From Pseudomonas sp. KNUC1026 (lineage in GTDB: Bacteria; Pseudomonadota; Gammaproteobacteria; Pseudomonadales; Pseudomonadaceae), in NCBI RefSeq assembly GCF_021650705.1, contig NZ_CP087138.1, forward strand, positions 3,162,001-3,226,000: a stretch of 64,000 nt of DNA, given 5' to 3'. The notes below the pieces were generated by a model. It ran no database searches. It saw only the letters and a program-made list of their open reading frames with translations, and was not told the origin of the DNA. This document shows positions 42,029 through 54,961 of the stretch, piece after piece. How positions within the stretch are numbered: the first letter of the stretch is position 1; every line of letters begins with the position of its first letter. The position numbers were made by a program, and so were the translations under genes.

Positions 42029-42772
42029 ATGCTTTATTTGCTCCGCATGGTCCTGGTGGGCCTGAATTTTCTCTTCGTCGGCTTCGTCGGGCTGATCATC
42101 GGTGTTCTGCGGCCGTTCAACCCGGACGACAATCGCCTGTTCGGGCGCCTGTACAGCCACCCTGCCTTGCGTATCCTCGGCCTGAAACTCGAAGCTGAAG
42201 TCGGCCCCTTGCATGACCAGCCCCCTGGATGCGTGATCATTGCCAACCACCAATCCAACTGGGATCTGTTCCTGCTTGGCACCGTCGTGCCCCGCCGCAT
42301 GGCCTGCATCGGCAAGAAGAGCCTGAAGTGGGTGCCATTTTTCGGCCAGCTGTTCTGGCTGGGCGGCAACGTACTGCTCAACCGCGAAAACGCCTACCAG
42401 GCCCGCCGTGCTCTGCAAACCACCTCCCGCGTGCTGGCCGAACAGAACACTTCGATCTGGATTTTCCCCGAAGGTACACGCAACCCCGGTGAGACCTTGC
42501 TGCCGTTCAAAAAGGGGCGTTTCAGATGGCCATCGAGGCCGGCGTGCCCATCGTGCCCTTGTGTGTAAGCCGCTACAGCGGCCGCCTGAACTTCAACCGC
42601 TGGCACAGCGGTGAACTGCGCGTGCGGTCCCTGCCGCCGATCCCGACCCAAGGCCTGACCAGCAAGGACGTACCCGAGTTGATGGCCCGCTGCCGCGGAA
42701 CAAATGCAATTCTGCATCGATCATCTTTCAAGCCCGGCACCGCAGAACTCCGCCGCGCCTGCCCAATCATAA
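42029..42772 (+). CDS. plsC: 1-acyl-sn-glycerol-3-phosphate acyltransferase (frame broken twice)
   Basis: PlsC adds the second acyl chain in phosphatidic acid synthesis at the inner membrane. The N-terminal helix 'RMVLVGLNFLFVGFVGLIIG' anchors it; the catalytic motif is 'ANHQSNWDLFLLG' (HX4D) and the substrate motif is 'IFPEGTRNPGE'. The frame breaks near 42516 (a G run one base short before 'AFQMAIEAGVPIVPLCVSR') and near 42697 (GG for G in CGCGGAAC). After both corrections the protein ends 'FCIDHLSSPAPQ...' at 42772, about 247 residues. Confidence 0.92.
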
Positions 42773-42800
42773 GCTCATCACATAAAAAGGCCGTGCCAGC

Positions 42801-43771
42801 ATGGGCAGAGTGGTCGCCTCGGCGGTGTATGCCGCCGGCAAAAAGCTTCGTGACATTCCAATAGACCAAGCCAGGCAATGGACTGAAGAGCCGGGTCATT
42901 TCGTATGGATAGGTGTGGAAGAGGCCGACGCGGCAATCCTGGCCACGCTGCAAGGGCAATTCAAACTGCACGAGCTGGCCATCGAGGATGCGCTGGAGCG
43001 CCACAGCCGGCCCAAGCTTGAGACTTTCGGCGATGCGCTGTTCATCGTGACCTACTCGCCCGTCCGCGAGAACGGCGTGCTGGTGTTCATTGAAACCCAT
43101 ATCTTCGCCGGCAAAGGCTATGTGGTGACCTGCCGCAACGGCCACTCGGCCTCCTATGCGCAGGTTCGCCAGCGCTGCGAGGCCCGCCCGCTGCTGCTGG
43201 ACCATGGCGAAGACTTCGTGCTCTACGCCCTGCTCGACTTCGTGACCGAGTGCTACCACCCGGTCGCCGAAGCGATCATCAGGAAATCGAGGTGCTCGAG
43301 CGCCAGGTGCTGTCACGTCACCCGCCCGAAGACGATATTCGCCAATTGCACCAACTGCGCCGCGAGCTATTGCGCCTGGGCCGCTACCTGGCGCCGATGG
43401 TGGAGATCAGCGAAGAACTGCAACGGCTGACGTTCCCCTTCATCGACAAGAACATGCGGCCTTACTTTCGTGACGTGCAAATTCATGTGAGCAGGCAGAT
43501 GGAAGACCTGGCCGGCGCACGCGACATCGCCGGGCAAACCATCGAGATCGGCATGCTGCTGGAGTCCGCGCGGCAGAGCATCACCCAGCGCAAGTTCGCA
43601 GCATGGGCCGCCATCCTGGCGCTACCCACGGCGATCGCCGGTATCTACGGCATGAATTTCCAGTACATGCCCGAGCTCAACTGGCATTACGGCTACTTCA
43701 CCGTATTAGGTGTAATAGGCGGTGGCTGTTGCGGGCTTTATGTGATCTTCAAGCGCTCTGGCTGGCTTTAG
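42801..43771 (+). CDS. CorA-family divalent cation transporter (frame broken once)
   Basis: This inner-membrane magnesium or cobalt channel is a pentamer with a long cytoplasmic funnel. The N-terminal domain starts 'MGRVVASAVYAAGKKLRDIP'. The C-terminal pair of helices carries the selectivity motif in 'AGIYGMNFQYMPEL' (GMN), with 'WHYGYFTVLGVIGGGCCGLY'. The frame breaks near 43280 (ATCATCAGGAAATC, one C short before 'QEIEVLERQVL'). The corrected length is about 323 residues. Its stop overlaps the convergent amidotransferase gene by 23 bases. Confidence 0.92.
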
Positions 43772-44483
43772 CCTTGCCCTGTGCCACAAAACGCATCATC
43801 CACTCGGCCACCGTGGCACCATCGTGGTCGTGCGCGAGGCTGTCCATCGCTGCGGCATAGACGCCATCACCCAAGTGCATCTGGCGCAGTTCCAGCAGTG
43901 CGCGGGAGTAATCGTGTACAAATTCCGGGTGGCCCTGGAAGCACAGCACCTGGTCGTTGAGCTGGTAGGCGGCGAAAGGGCAGAACGCGCTGGAAGCGAC
44001 CACGGTCGCCCCCTCTGGCAGTTCGGTGACCTGGTCCTGGTGGCTGATCAGCAGGGTCAGGCCTTCGGCGGCAGGCGTCATCCACTCGCTCGGCTCACCC
44101 ACAGTGTAGCGGTGCGTACCCACACCCCAACCCTGATGCGCCCGTTCGGCCTTGCCGCCCAGCGTCAGCGCCAATAGCTGATGGCCGAAGCAGATACCCA
44201 GCAATTTGGCGCCCTCGGCATAGCGCGCCAATAAGAAAGCTTTCAATGGCGCAATCCAGGGATCGCTGCCGAACGAATCGGCCTTGCTGCCTGTGACCAG
44301 ATAGGCATCGTACCGCTCGCCCGCTGCGGGGTATTGGCCATCGACCACGTTGAAGATCTCGAACTCGGCAGGAATCGGCTGGCGCTGGAACAGCCGCGTG
44401 AACATATGGCCATAGCCCTGGTAACGCTCCACCAACTCCGGGCGGATATGGTCAGTTTCCAGGATGCAGATTCGCAATGGCAT
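43749..44483 (-). CDS. Glutamine amidotransferase class I domain protein
   Basis: This is a stand-alone GATase of the GuaA-N-like type, with 244 residues. The nucleophile is in 'LLGICFGHQLLALTLGG' and the histidine in 'CFQGHPEFVHDYS'. Such proteins are often annotated as GMP synthase-like, but this one lacks an ATP-pyrophosphatase domain and is not GuaA. Its substrate is unknown. Its divergent gap to the right (44484-44839) holds a terminator-like hairpin but no gene that I can support. Confidence 0.88.
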   Translation of the reverse strand: MPLRICILETDHIRPELVERYQGYGHMFTRLFQRQPIPAEFEIFNVVDGQYPAAGERYDAYLVTGSKADSFGSDPWIAPLKAFLLARYAEGAKLLGICFGHQLLALTLGGKAERAHQGWGVGTHRYTVGEPSEWMTPAAEGLTLLISHQDQVTELPEGATVVASSAFCPFAAYQLNDQVLCFQGHPEFVHDYSRALLELRQMHLGDGVYAAAMDSLAHDHDGATVAEWMMRFVAQGKAKASQSA

Positions 44484-44658
44484 GAACGACCTCTCAGATT
44501 AGCGGGCGGGCCCCGTGCAGAAACCGCCAAAGCCTGCAACGAAAGCGACGCGCTGGCAAGGGCTGACGAACGGTCAGCCGGCAAGCCTGGCTGCATGCGG
44601 GGCTCTAGCTGGCGAGCGGCATTGCATCGGGCAACGGTTCCATACGACTTTGGCATGA

Positions 44659-44697
44659 AAAAAGCTATTAGAGCGTACAAACCGCTCTAAGCTTTTT
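44659..44697 (+). terminator. Orphan terminator-like hairpin
   Basis: The arms aaaagctattagagcg and cgctctaagctttt pair over 14 bp with a 2-base bulge, loop tacaaac and a following T run. No plus-strand gene ends before it: the space to its left starts with the divergent amidotransferase. It implies an unannotated transcript, perhaps a small RNA in 44490-44697. Confidence 0.6.
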
Positions 44698-44839
44698 ACT
44701 GATTCGTGCTTACAGTAAAGAGGGTAAGGGCCACATACACGGGGGCCTGCGACACGTTATGCATCATGCCCCGCGCACGCGGCCCAGAATGGATGGGCCT
44801 GTACTGCCGGGCAATAACAACAATGAAAGGCATGCAGCC

Positions 44840-44935
44840 ATGTTCAGACATCCCAAAATTCGCCAGGCGAGCTTAATCGTTTTCGCTACCACGTTGGTGT
44901 TGATCCTCCCCAACCTGGGGCGTTGGTTCGGCTGA
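44840..44935 (+). CDS. Predicted 31-residue membrane micropeptide
   Basis: The frame encodes 31 residues: a basic N-terminus ('MFRHPKIRQ') followed by one hydrophobic helix ('ASLIVFATTLVLILPNLG') and 'RWFG'. An aaagg lies about 8 bases upstream, and a terminator hairpin follows 16 bases past the stop. The arrangement fits a single-pass micropeptide, inside positive end first. I do not recognise it and the call rests on sequence layout alone. Confidence 0.4.
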   Translation: MFRHPKIRQASLIVFATTLVLILPNLGRWFG

Positions 44936-44950
44936 ACGCCACCCACTTAA

Positions 44951-44971
44951 AAGGCCGGCGAAGCCGGCCTT
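44951..44971. terminator. Terminator between the micropeptide and rraB genes
   Basis: The stem aaggccggc/gccggcctt with loop gaa is flanked by A and T runs. It serves rraB on the minus strand and perhaps the small ORF on the plus strand. Confidence 0.78.
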
Positions 44972-44984
44972 GAAAACAGCGCAG

Positions 44985-45325
44985 TCAGGCGTTGAGCTTG
45001 CGCACCCGCTGCTTTACTCCCCAACCCTCGAACTCCCCTCCCAGTGGCCTTACCACCTTGGAGAAGTCGTGCTCGAACTCATCGATCCCGTCATAGGTCG
45101 CGAACATCAGCCGCGACAGCTCAAGGTGCCACCCGCCTTCTCACGCTCACGAACCTGCGCATTGAGCGACTCTCCACGGAACTGGCCCGCAGCAGCGCGA
45201 GCGGTGTCTTCATCGGGGAAGGTGGCATAGAACTCGATGGGGTGAATGCTGGCGAAATCGAAACCGCCTTCTTTCATGCGGCGCAATACTGCGGTGCTGA
45301 CGTCTTCGGAATAGGCATTGCTCAT
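44985..45325 (-). CDS. rraB: Ribonuclease E inhibitor RraB family protein (frame broken once)
   Basis: RraB-type proteins bind RNase E and modulate degradosome activity. The N-terminal part reads 'MSNAYSEDVSTAVLRRMKEG' with 'HPIEFYATFPDEDTARAAAG'. The frame breaks near 45133 (AAGGCGGGTGGCACC, a G run one base short). Corrected, it continues 'GWHLELSRLMFATYDGIDEF' and ends 'GWGVKQRVRKLNA' at 44985. The corrected length is about 113 residues. Function is by family and was shown for enterobacterial homologues. Confidence 0.82.
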
Positions 45326-45461
45326 GAAACGTCCTCCCAAGTTGCGATGGATTGGGCGTTGCGCGTTCCGTGGGCCTCCTGTTACGACGTTCGTGGCAGG
45401 GCTTGTGATGCGAGGTGTGAGGTGTGTGTGCATTGCGGTGTGCGAATGATGTGTTGGCAAA

Positions 45462-45486
45462 CAGGCCTGGAGCACACCCAGGCCTG
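45462..45486 (-). terminator. Hairpin after the gene at 45510
   Basis: A perfect 9-bp stem (caggcctgg/ccaggcctg) with a 7-base loop lies 24 bases past the stop of the minus-strand gene. T content is low, so termination is uncertain. Confidence 0.45.
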
Positions 45487-45509
45487 CCTTCACTGTAGCT
45501 GTAACCGGC

Positions 45510-45748
45510 TCAGGCGGCTATCTCCTGAATGGACGTGATCTCACCCCATTCTGCTCCTCCAGCCATTTGGCGGTAGGGGCTGTCACCCGGCCTTCGAAAT
45601 CATTGAGGTCGGCTTTTTCGATCACCGGAAACAAATGTGCTCGGATCGCCAACGCAGCCTCTTCAGCGCTGGGGCACTGCTCGGAGCGAATCGGCAGGCG
45701 GGTGGGTACGCCTTTTTGATCAACGAAGGTGATCTCCCACTCTTTCAT
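45510..45748 (-). CDS. Conserved small protein, function unknown (frame broken once)
   Basis: The product begins 'MKEWEITFVDQKGVPTRLPI' and continues with 'CPSAEEAALAIRAHL' and 'LNDFEGR'. The observed frame ends 'GVRSRPFRR', but adding one base near 45542 (GTGAGATC to GTGGAGATC) yields 'GVEITSIQEIAA' and a stop at 45510, which looks like the true end. The corrected length is about 79 residues, soluble and beta-alpha in look. Two ATGs six bases apart share a ggag site; I take the inner one. No function is known to me. Confidence 0.65.
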
Positions 45749-45963
45749 TGGCATCTCCCTCCACAGGATGATGGTGGACAGCGCCCGAGGTGGCAGCTGT
45801 TGCCCTACTCTTGACCCATGCGCCGCACTGGTTGTTCCAGCGCCGTATAGACGCAGGGGCGGCATGCGATGGAAGGCGGGAAATATCCTCGTGCCGCCGC
45901 TTGCGCCACGCCTGCCGCGTCACTACCTTAGCGCCTTTCCGTTCCCCCTGCGCAGGAGCCCCC

Positions 45964-48485
45964 ATGTCGCGCGCGTTTGCTTTTCGTTTTGCCTCCACGG
46001 CCGTATTCGGCAGCGTGCTGGGCCTGGCCGGCTGCCAGGGCTGGCTCGACGACCGCTACGAGGGCAGCCTGCCCCCTGCGCAAGGTGTGCAGCCGCTTAC
46101 CGGCCTGGGGCAGAACGTTTCGGTGCGGCGCAATGCGCTGGGCATGCCGCTGATAGAGACCAGCAACTTTCACGACGCGCTGTTCGCGCTGGGCTATGTA
46201 CACGCCAGCGACCGCATCAGCCAGATGGCCAGCATGCGCCTGCTCGCACAAGGCCGGCTGTCGGAACTGGCAGGCCCGGCAGCGCTGGACGTGGACCGTT
46301 TCATGCGCACCGTCGATCTCAAAAGCCGTGCAGGGGAGCTGTACGCGGCTGCATCGCCGCGCATGAAGCAGTTTTTCGAGATCTACGCCCGCGGCGTGAA
46401 TGCCTGGCTGTTCCGCTATCGTGACAAGTTGCCGATGGACCTCGCCGAGGCAGGCTATACCCCTGAATACTGGAAGCCCGAAGACTCTGCGCTGCTGTTC
46501 TGCCTGATGAACTTCAGCCTCTCGAGCAACCTGCAGGAAGAGCTCAACTCACTGGTGCTGGCGCAAAAGTAGGCGCCGACAAGCTCGCCTGGCTGTTGCC
46601 CATCTACCCCGACGAGGCACTGCCCTTCAGCGAAGCCGACAAACTCAAAGGCCTCAACCTCGCTGGCCAGTTCGCCAACCTCGATGCCGTGCGCCAGCAA
46701 CTGGCTGCCTTGGGCCAGGGCGGCCTTGCGGCGTCGAACAACTGGGCGTTCGCCCCCTCGCGCAGCCGAAGCGGCAAAAGCCTGCTGGCCAACGACACGC
46801 ACCTGCCGATCGGGCTGCCTTCAGCCTGGAACTTCGTACAACTGCGCTCGCCGAAATTCCAGGCTGCCGGCATCACGCTGGCCGGCGTGCCGGCCGTTGT
46901 AGCGGGCTTCAACGGTAAGCTGGCCTGGGGCATGACCATGGTCATGGGCGACAACCAGGATGTGTTCCTCGAGCAGCTCAAGCGAGATAACGGCCGTTTG
47001 ATGTACCTGGAAAACGGCCAGTGGCGCCCGGCCACCGTGCGTAGCGAAACCTACTTCATCAAGGGCGAAAAACCCGTGCGCGAAGCCGTGTATTCCACTG
47101 CGCACGGCCCACTGCTCAACCCGGCGTTGGGTGAGCGCAAACTCGACCTCCAGCCGTTGGGTGTCACCAGCCGCTACGGCCTGGCGCTGAAAACACCGGA
47201 TCTGAAGGGCGACAAATCCCTCGATGCCTTCTTCGACCTGACCCGTGCAGGCAGCGTTGAAAAAGCCTTCGACGCCAGCCGCGACATTCGTGCCATCGCC
47301 CTCAACCTGGTATTTGCAGACGCCCAGCACATCGGCTGGCAGGTGACCGGCCGCTATCCCAGACCGCAAGGACGGCAAGGGCCTGGTGCCTTCGCCAGGC
47401 TGGGCTGGCCAGTACGACTGGGACGGCTACGCCGATGCGATGCTGCATCCCTACGATCAGGACCCGGCCCAAGGCTGGCTGGGCACGGCTAACCAGCGCA
47501 CCGTGCAGCCGGGCTATGGCATGCAGTTGTCCAGCTCCTGGTACTACCCCGCGCGCAGCGAGCGCATGGCCCAGCTGGCCGCCAATGGCAAGCAGGACGC
47601 TCGCAGCATGATCGCCATGCAATACGACCAGACGACCACCTTCGCCGCCAAGCTTCAGCAGATGTTCCAGGCTCCCGGCATGGCAGGCCCACTGAAGCAA
47701 GCGATCGAAGCGTTGCCAGAGGCCGATCGCAGCCGAGCGCGTGAAGCGCTGAGCCGGTTGATGGCGTTCAATGGCAACCTCAGCCCCACCTCAGCCGATG
47801 CGGCGCTGTATGAGTTGTTCCTGCAGGAAAGCTGCAAGCAGATCTTCCTCGACGAACTGGGGCCGGAAGACAGCCCCAGCTGGAAGGCCTTCGTCGCCAA
47901 CGCCGATACCAGCTATTCGGCGCAGGCCGACCACCTGCTCGGCCGCGATGACAGCCCGTTCTGGGATGATGTTCGCACCCTCAGAAGGAAGACAAACCGG
48001 CCATCCTGGCCCGCAGCCTGGCTGCCGCCGTACGCGCAGGCGAAGCACAACTGGGCAGCGATCGCCAGGCATGGCAGTGGGGCAAGCTGCACCAGTACAC
48101 CTTCACCAGCGACAGCACCAGGCTGGCGCCATGGCTCAACGCGACTCAACGCGCCAGCGTCTCGGCGCTCAGTGGCTACCTCAACCGCGGCCCGTTCCCG
48201 GCAGGTGGCGACCAGGACACCCTCAATGCTTCAGCCTGGCACTGGGGCGGCAGCAATTTCGACGCCTGGCTGATCCCGGCCATGCGGATCGTCGTCGACT
48301 TTGGCCAGCCGGAGCCCATGATGGGCGTGAACAGCACTGGCCAGTCGGGCAACCCGGCCAGCCCTCACTACGCCGACAGCATCGATGCCTGGCTCAAGGG
48401 GCGCTACGTTACCTTCCCGATGCAGCCGCAAAATTTCGACAAGGCCTACGGCACCCAGCGCTTGACCCTGGTGCCCGGCAAGTGA
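45964..48485 (+). CDS. quiP: Penicillin-amidase family acylase, QuiP-like (frame broken three times)
   Basis: This periplasmic Ntn-hydrolase is made as a pro-protein that cleaves itself before the catalytic Ser of '[14 protein letters not shown]'. The family includes acyl-homoserine-lactone acylases (QuiP, PvdQ) that break quorum signals. The N-terminus has a signal sequence with 'VLGLAGCQG' (a lipobox-like site). Frame breaks are near 46567 (an A run one short, before '[20 protein letters not shown]'), near 47362 (an extra G, before '[19 protein letters not shown]') and near 47982 (a C short, before '[15 protein letters not shown]'). The corrected length is about 840 residues, as for QuiP. 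The signal substrate is inferred, not shown. Confidence 0.83.
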
Positions 48486-48493
48486 GCTGAAAC

Positions 48494-49152
48494 ATGTACA
48501 CCCTCGACCTGTTCACAGGTCTCGAGCCCTCCCCGGCCCGCCTCGCGCTCTCGGCGAGGCGGCCTGGCACCTTCCCGGATTCGCTTTGCCTTGGGTTGAA
48601 GGTCTTTACCCTGAGCTGCTGGCCGTCCGTGCCCAGGCGCCACTGCGGCAGCTGAGCACGCCAGGCGGCGGGCGCATGAGCGTGGGCACCACCAGTTGCG
48701 GCGCATTAGGCTGGGTAAGCGACGCCCGGGGCTACCGCTACACACCTTACGATCCTGAAAACGGCCAACCCTGGCCCGCAATGCCAGCCCTGTTCGCTGA
48801 ACTCGCTCGCGAGGCTGCGAGCGCGGCAGGCTTCGAGGGCTTTGCGCCGGATGCCTGCCTGATCAACCACTACCGGCCGGGTGCCGGTATGGGGCTGCAT
48901 CAGGATCGCGACGAGCGCGACCTGCGCGCACCGATCGTCTCGGTTTCATTGGGCATTGCCGCCGTATTTCTTCGGGGTGGCCACCAGCGCAGCGACAAGC
49001 CGCAGCGTATAGCGCTGGCACACGGCGATGTGGTGGTGTGGGGTGGCGTGGACCGCCTGCGCTTTCACGGCGTGCTGCCGCTGGCACCAGCCACGCACCC
49101 GAGGCTGGGCGCGCGGCGGATCAACCTGACGTTCCGTCAGGCACGCGCCTGA
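48494..49152 (+). CDS. alkB: AlkB-type DNA repair dioxygenase (frame broken once)
   Basis: This Fe(II)/2-oxoglutarate dioxygenase removes alkyl groups from DNA or RNA bases. The iron and co-substrate motifs are 'LINHYRPGAGMGLHQDRDER' (HxD), the distal His in 'LRFHGVLPLAP' and Arg in 'GARRINLTFR'. The start is 'MYTLDLFTGLEPSP' at 48494. The frame breaks near 48545 (a C short in CGCCTCGCG); corrected, it gives 'RALGEAAWHLPGFALPWVEG'. The corrected length is about 219 residues. It follows quiP after 8 bases. Confidence 0.92.
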
Positions 49153-49766
49153 CGACGAATCAGCATCCAGGCGAAGACTGCCACCCAGATCAGCTGGCTG
49201 AAATAGTTGAAACGCTGGTAGAGGCCGAAACTGGTCTCCATCTGCGCAGCAGCCGCCATCCACGGAATGGACGCGACAGTGGCGAAGGTCAGGATGATCG
49301 ACCAGAAGCCGAACCAGCGCTCTTGCACGCGGAACGCCAGCCAGCTCCACAGGGCACTGGCTGCAAGCAGGGTGAGCAACATCGCGAACCCTGCCGTGTT
49401 ATGGATCAGCTGTGAGGCAGAGGGCTCCACCGGCTTGCACAGCGCATCGCAAGGGAAGTACCCGGTAAAGAGATTGGCCAAGCCATGGAGCCCGATCAGC
49501 ACGCCCGTGAACCTGCCGAGCCTGGGCAGGTTCGGGGTAAAAATGACGCCCAGGGAAAAGATGATGAAGAACAGGCCCAGCGGATAGTTGTCGATCAGTG
49601 GCGATATAGCCTGCGTGGGCGAGCCTACCGCACCCAAAGCGCTCATCGCCTGGTTGATGTGGCTGTAGCCGGGGTAAAAATGGCTGGTGACGATCAGGCC
49701 CAGCAGCAGCCAGAAAGGAATGATCAGGCCCACGGCGTAGGCCGGGGTGCGTCCGTTGACGGGCAT
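49137..49766 (-). CDS. DUF998 membrane protein
   Basis: This is a 209-residue integral membrane protein with about six helices ('VGLIIPFWLLLGLIVTSHFY', 'LGLFFIIFSLGVIF', 'AGFAMLLTLLAASALW'). The family's role is unknown. The N-terminus is placed at 'MPVNGRTPAY' (49766). It is convergent with alkB, overlapping by 16 bases. The frame is intact. Confidence 0.8.
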   Translation of the reverse strand: MPVNGRTPAYAVGLIIPFWLLLGLIVTSHFYPGYSHINQAMSALGAVGSPTQAISPLIDNYPLGLFFIIFSLGVIFTPNLPRLGRFTGVLIGLHGLANLFTGYFPCDALCKPVEPSASQLIHNTAGFAMLLTLLAASALWSWLAFRVQERWFGFWSIILTFATVASIPWMAAAAQMETSFGLYQRFNYFSQLIWVAVFAWMLIRRQARA

Positions 49767-49867
49767 GACGGGAGGCGTCCGTTGAAAATGGGGACAAGAC
49801 CTTACAACAGCGGGGTGAGCAGCACAACGCAAGGCTCGCCCGGCTCCACCATTTCCAACGCGCAAAG

Positions 49868-49899
49868 AAAAAGCCCGCATCTATCGATGCGGGCTTTTT
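49868..49899. terminator. Rho-independent terminator between tRNA-Arg and DUF998 gene
   Basis: The stem aaaaagcccgcatc/gatgcgggcttttt has a 4-base loop. On the minus strand it lies just past the end of the tRNA-Arg gene (49904) and should end the tRNA transcript. Confidence 0.9.
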
Positions 49900-49903
49900 T
49901 ATA

Positions 49904-49980
49904 TGGCGCACTCGAGAGGATTCGAACCTCTGACCGCCCGGTTCGTAGCCGGGTACTCTATCCAGCTGAGCTACGAGTGC
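49904..49980 (-). tRNA. tRNA-Arg (ACG), copy 1
   Basis: The minus strand gives a 77-nt tRNA: acceptor gcactcg, D arm with 'agctcagctggatagag', anticodon loop CTACGAA (ACG, read as ICG), T loop GGTTCGAATCC, and encoded CCA. It is identical to copy 2. Confidence 0.97.
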
Positions 49981-50055
49981 GTGTTGGTATTTTTAGACCA
50001 GATCACCACTGGTTTTACCTGAAGCCAACGTAACTAGGTTAGTTGACTTCGGATA

Positions 50056-50132
50056 TGGCGCACTCGAGAGGATTCGAACCTCTGACCGCCCGGTTCGTAG
50101 CCGGGTACTCTATCCAGCTGAGCTACGAGTGC
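50056..50132 (-). tRNA. tRNA-Arg (ACG), copy 2
   Basis: This is identical to copy 1 over all 77 nt. The two are 75 bases apart, in a cluster with tRNA-Ser and csrA that is transcribed together from the right. Confidence 0.97.
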
Positions 50133-50253
50133 GTATTTCGTGTGGCGCATTGTAGAGATTTTCTTACTGCTGTCAAACTCTTTTTCTCAGTGATTTCAAT
50201 CACTTAGGTTTTTGAGCCAGACTGCCGAGGTTCTACAACACAACCTTGAATAA

Positions 50254-50341
50254 TGGCGGAGAAGGGGATTCGAACCCCGACACCCTTTTGAGGTGTACTC
50301 CCTTAGCAGGGGAGCGCCTTCGGCCACTCGGCCACCTCTCC
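50254..50341 (-). tRNA. tRNA-Ser (GCT)
   Basis: This 88-nt type II tRNA has anticodon GCT in the loop CTGCTAA, a long variable arm, T loop GGTTCGAATCC and encoded CCA. The acceptor stem ggagagg pairs with cttctcc with one G-U pair. Confidence 0.96.
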
Positions 50342-50402
50342 GCAACACGGGGCGTATATTAACCAGCTTCCTCCCCGTTTGCAAACTAAAAAACGATAAA
50401 AA

Positions 50403-50591
50403 TTAAAGGCTTGGTTCTTCGTCTTTCTCTTTCTTGATGCGCTGGTAGATTTCCTCGCGGTGAACTGCCACTTCCTTGGGCGCATTCACGCCAATACGCA
50501 CCTGGTTGCCCTTCACGCCCAGCACGGTCACAGTGATCTCGCCATCGCCAATCACCAGGCTTTCCGCACAGCGGCGGGTCAAAATCAGCAT
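50403..50591 (-). CDS. csrA: Carbon storage regulator CsrA/RsmA
   Basis: This 62-residue dimeric RNA-binding protein represses translation by binding GGA motifs and is titrated by RsmY/RsmZ small RNAs. It begins '[20 protein letters not shown]', with the conserved '[19 protein letters not shown]' containing the RNA-contact Arg. An aggag lies 7 bases upstream. It is placed between tRNA-Ser and lysC, as rsmA is in Pseudomonas. Confidence 0.97.
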   Translation of the reverse strand: MLILTRRCAESLVIGDGEITVTVLGVKGNQVRIGVNAPKEVAVHREEIYQRIKKEKDEEPSL

Positions 50592-50664
50592 TTACTACTC
50601 TCCTACGTACAACAGTCGGTAACCGACACGTCTGCGAAAAATGCGGGGCTGCGCAGTGGCAGCA

Positions 50665-50696
50665 GAAAAACAAAAGGCGCGCCACGAAGGCGCGCC
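50665..50696 (-). terminator. Rho-independent terminator after lysC
   Basis: The palindromic arms ggcgcgcc/ggcgcgcc with loop acgaa are followed on the minus strand by a T-rich run (ttttgtttttct). Confidence 0.85.
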
Positions 50697-50712
50697 CGGA
50701 AGCGAAACGGGT

Positions 50713-51948
50713 TTATTCCGCCTGGCTGTTGCTGGCGTCCAGTTCGAACGCGGTATGCAGCGCGCGCACGGCCAGCTCCAGGTACTTCTCCTCGATCACC
50801 ACCGACACCTTGATTTCGGATGTCGAGATCATCTGGATGTTGATGCTCTCCTTGGCCAGTGCCTCGAACATGCGGCTGGCAACGCCGGCATGGGAGCGCA
50901 TGCCTACGCCTACGATCGACACCTTGGCGATCTTGGTGTCACCGATCACTTCACGCGCGCCGATTTCCTGAGCGGTGGCTTCCAGCACCTGCTGGGCCTT
51001 GACGTATTCGTTGCGGTGCACGGTGAAGGTGAAGTCGGTGGTGTTATCGTGCGAAACATTCTGCACGATCATATCGACCTCGATATTGGCCGCGCTCACC
51101 GGGCCAAGGATCTTGAAGGCCACGCCCGGGGTATCAGGCACGCCACGGATCGTCAGCTTGGCTTCGTCGCGGTTGAAAGCGATGCCGGAAATGATCGGCT
51201 GTTCCATGGTTTCCTCTTCGTCGATGGTAATGAGGGTACCGGGCCCCTCCTGAAAGCTGTGCAACACGCGCAGCGGGACGTTGTACTTGCCGGCGAACTC
51301 CACGGCGCGAATCTGCAGCACCTTGGAACCGAGGCTGGCCATTTCGAGCATTTCCTCAAAGGTGATCTTTTCCAGCCGGCGCGCCTGGGCCACCACGCGC
51401 GGGTCGGTGGTGTAGACGCCGTCGACGTCTGTGTAGATCTGGCACTCGTCAGCCTTGAGGGCTGCGGCAAGCGCCACGCCGGTGGTGTCGGAGCCGCCGC
51501 GGCCGAGCGTGGTGATGTTGCCCTGCTCGTCCACACCCTGGAAGCCCGCGACCACGACCACGCGGCCCTGCTTGAGGTCGGCGCGGATACGCTGGTCGTC
51601 GATCTGCTGGATACGTGCCTTGGTGTGCGAATCGTCAGTGAGGATGCGCACCTGGTTGCCGGTATAGGACACCGCCGGCACGCCGCGCTCGATCAGCGCC
51701 ATGGCCAGCAGGCCGATGGTCACTTGCTCGCCGGTCGAGACGATCACATCCAGCTCGCGCGGGCTGGGCTGCTCGCTGATCTGCGTGGCCAGGCCTATCA
51801 GGCGGTTGGTCTCGCCGCTCATGGCCGACACCACCACCACGATATCGTGACCTTCAGCGCGGAATTTCTTGACCTTCTCGGCCACCTGCTGGATCCGCTC
51901 GACCGTGCCGACCGAGGTGCCCCCAAACTTTTGTACGATCAAAGCCAT
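50713..51948 (-). CDS. lysC: Aspartate kinase
   Basis: LysC phosphorylates aspartate, the first step to lysine, threonine and methionine. The 411 residues have '[17 protein letters not shown]' (kinase), '[16 protein letters not shown]' and two C-terminal ACT domains ('[20 protein letters not shown]', '[19 protein letters not shown]') that bind lysine and threonine for feedback control. The frame is intact. It lies between alaS and csrA, the conserved Pseudomonas order. Confidence 0.96.
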   Translation of the reverse strand: MALIVQKFGGTSVGTVERIQQVAEKVKKFRAEGHDIVVVVSAMSGETNRLIGLATQISEQPSPRELDVIVSTGEQVTIGLLAMALIERGVPAVSYTGNQVRILTDDSHTKARIQQIDDQRIRADLKQGRVVVVAGFQGVDEQGNITTLGRGGSDTTGVALAAALKADECQIYTDVDGVYTTDPRVVAQARRLEKITFEEMLEMASLGSKVLQIRAVEFAGKYNVPLRVLHSFQEGPGTLITIDEEETMEQPIISGIAFNRDEAKLTIRGVPDTPGVAFKILGPVSAANIEVDMIVQNVSHDNTTDFTFTVHRNEYVKAQQVLEATAQEIGAREVIGDTKIAKVSIVGVGMRSHAGVASRMFEALAKESINIQMISTSEIKVSVVIEEKYLELAVRALHTAFELDASNSQAE

Positions 51949-52046
51949 CTTAATTGCCGCCTCAGCCCGTGAAGGGCGCCCATTAAACTATCAAACCCAG
52001 CTCGGCCATAGCCCGGCATGCTGGCGCCGAGCCTGTGGCCGGTTGC

Positions 52047-54911
<2,865 letters not shown>

Positions 54912-54961
54912 TCAGCGCGCTGATAACTATGGTAATAATTGGTTCGCCGCACCCTGTGCGG

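Noticed and set aside
45964..48485. quiP as a true pseudogene
   Set aside because: All catalytic parts are conserved across four frames and each break is a single base, like the breaks in essential genes nearby.
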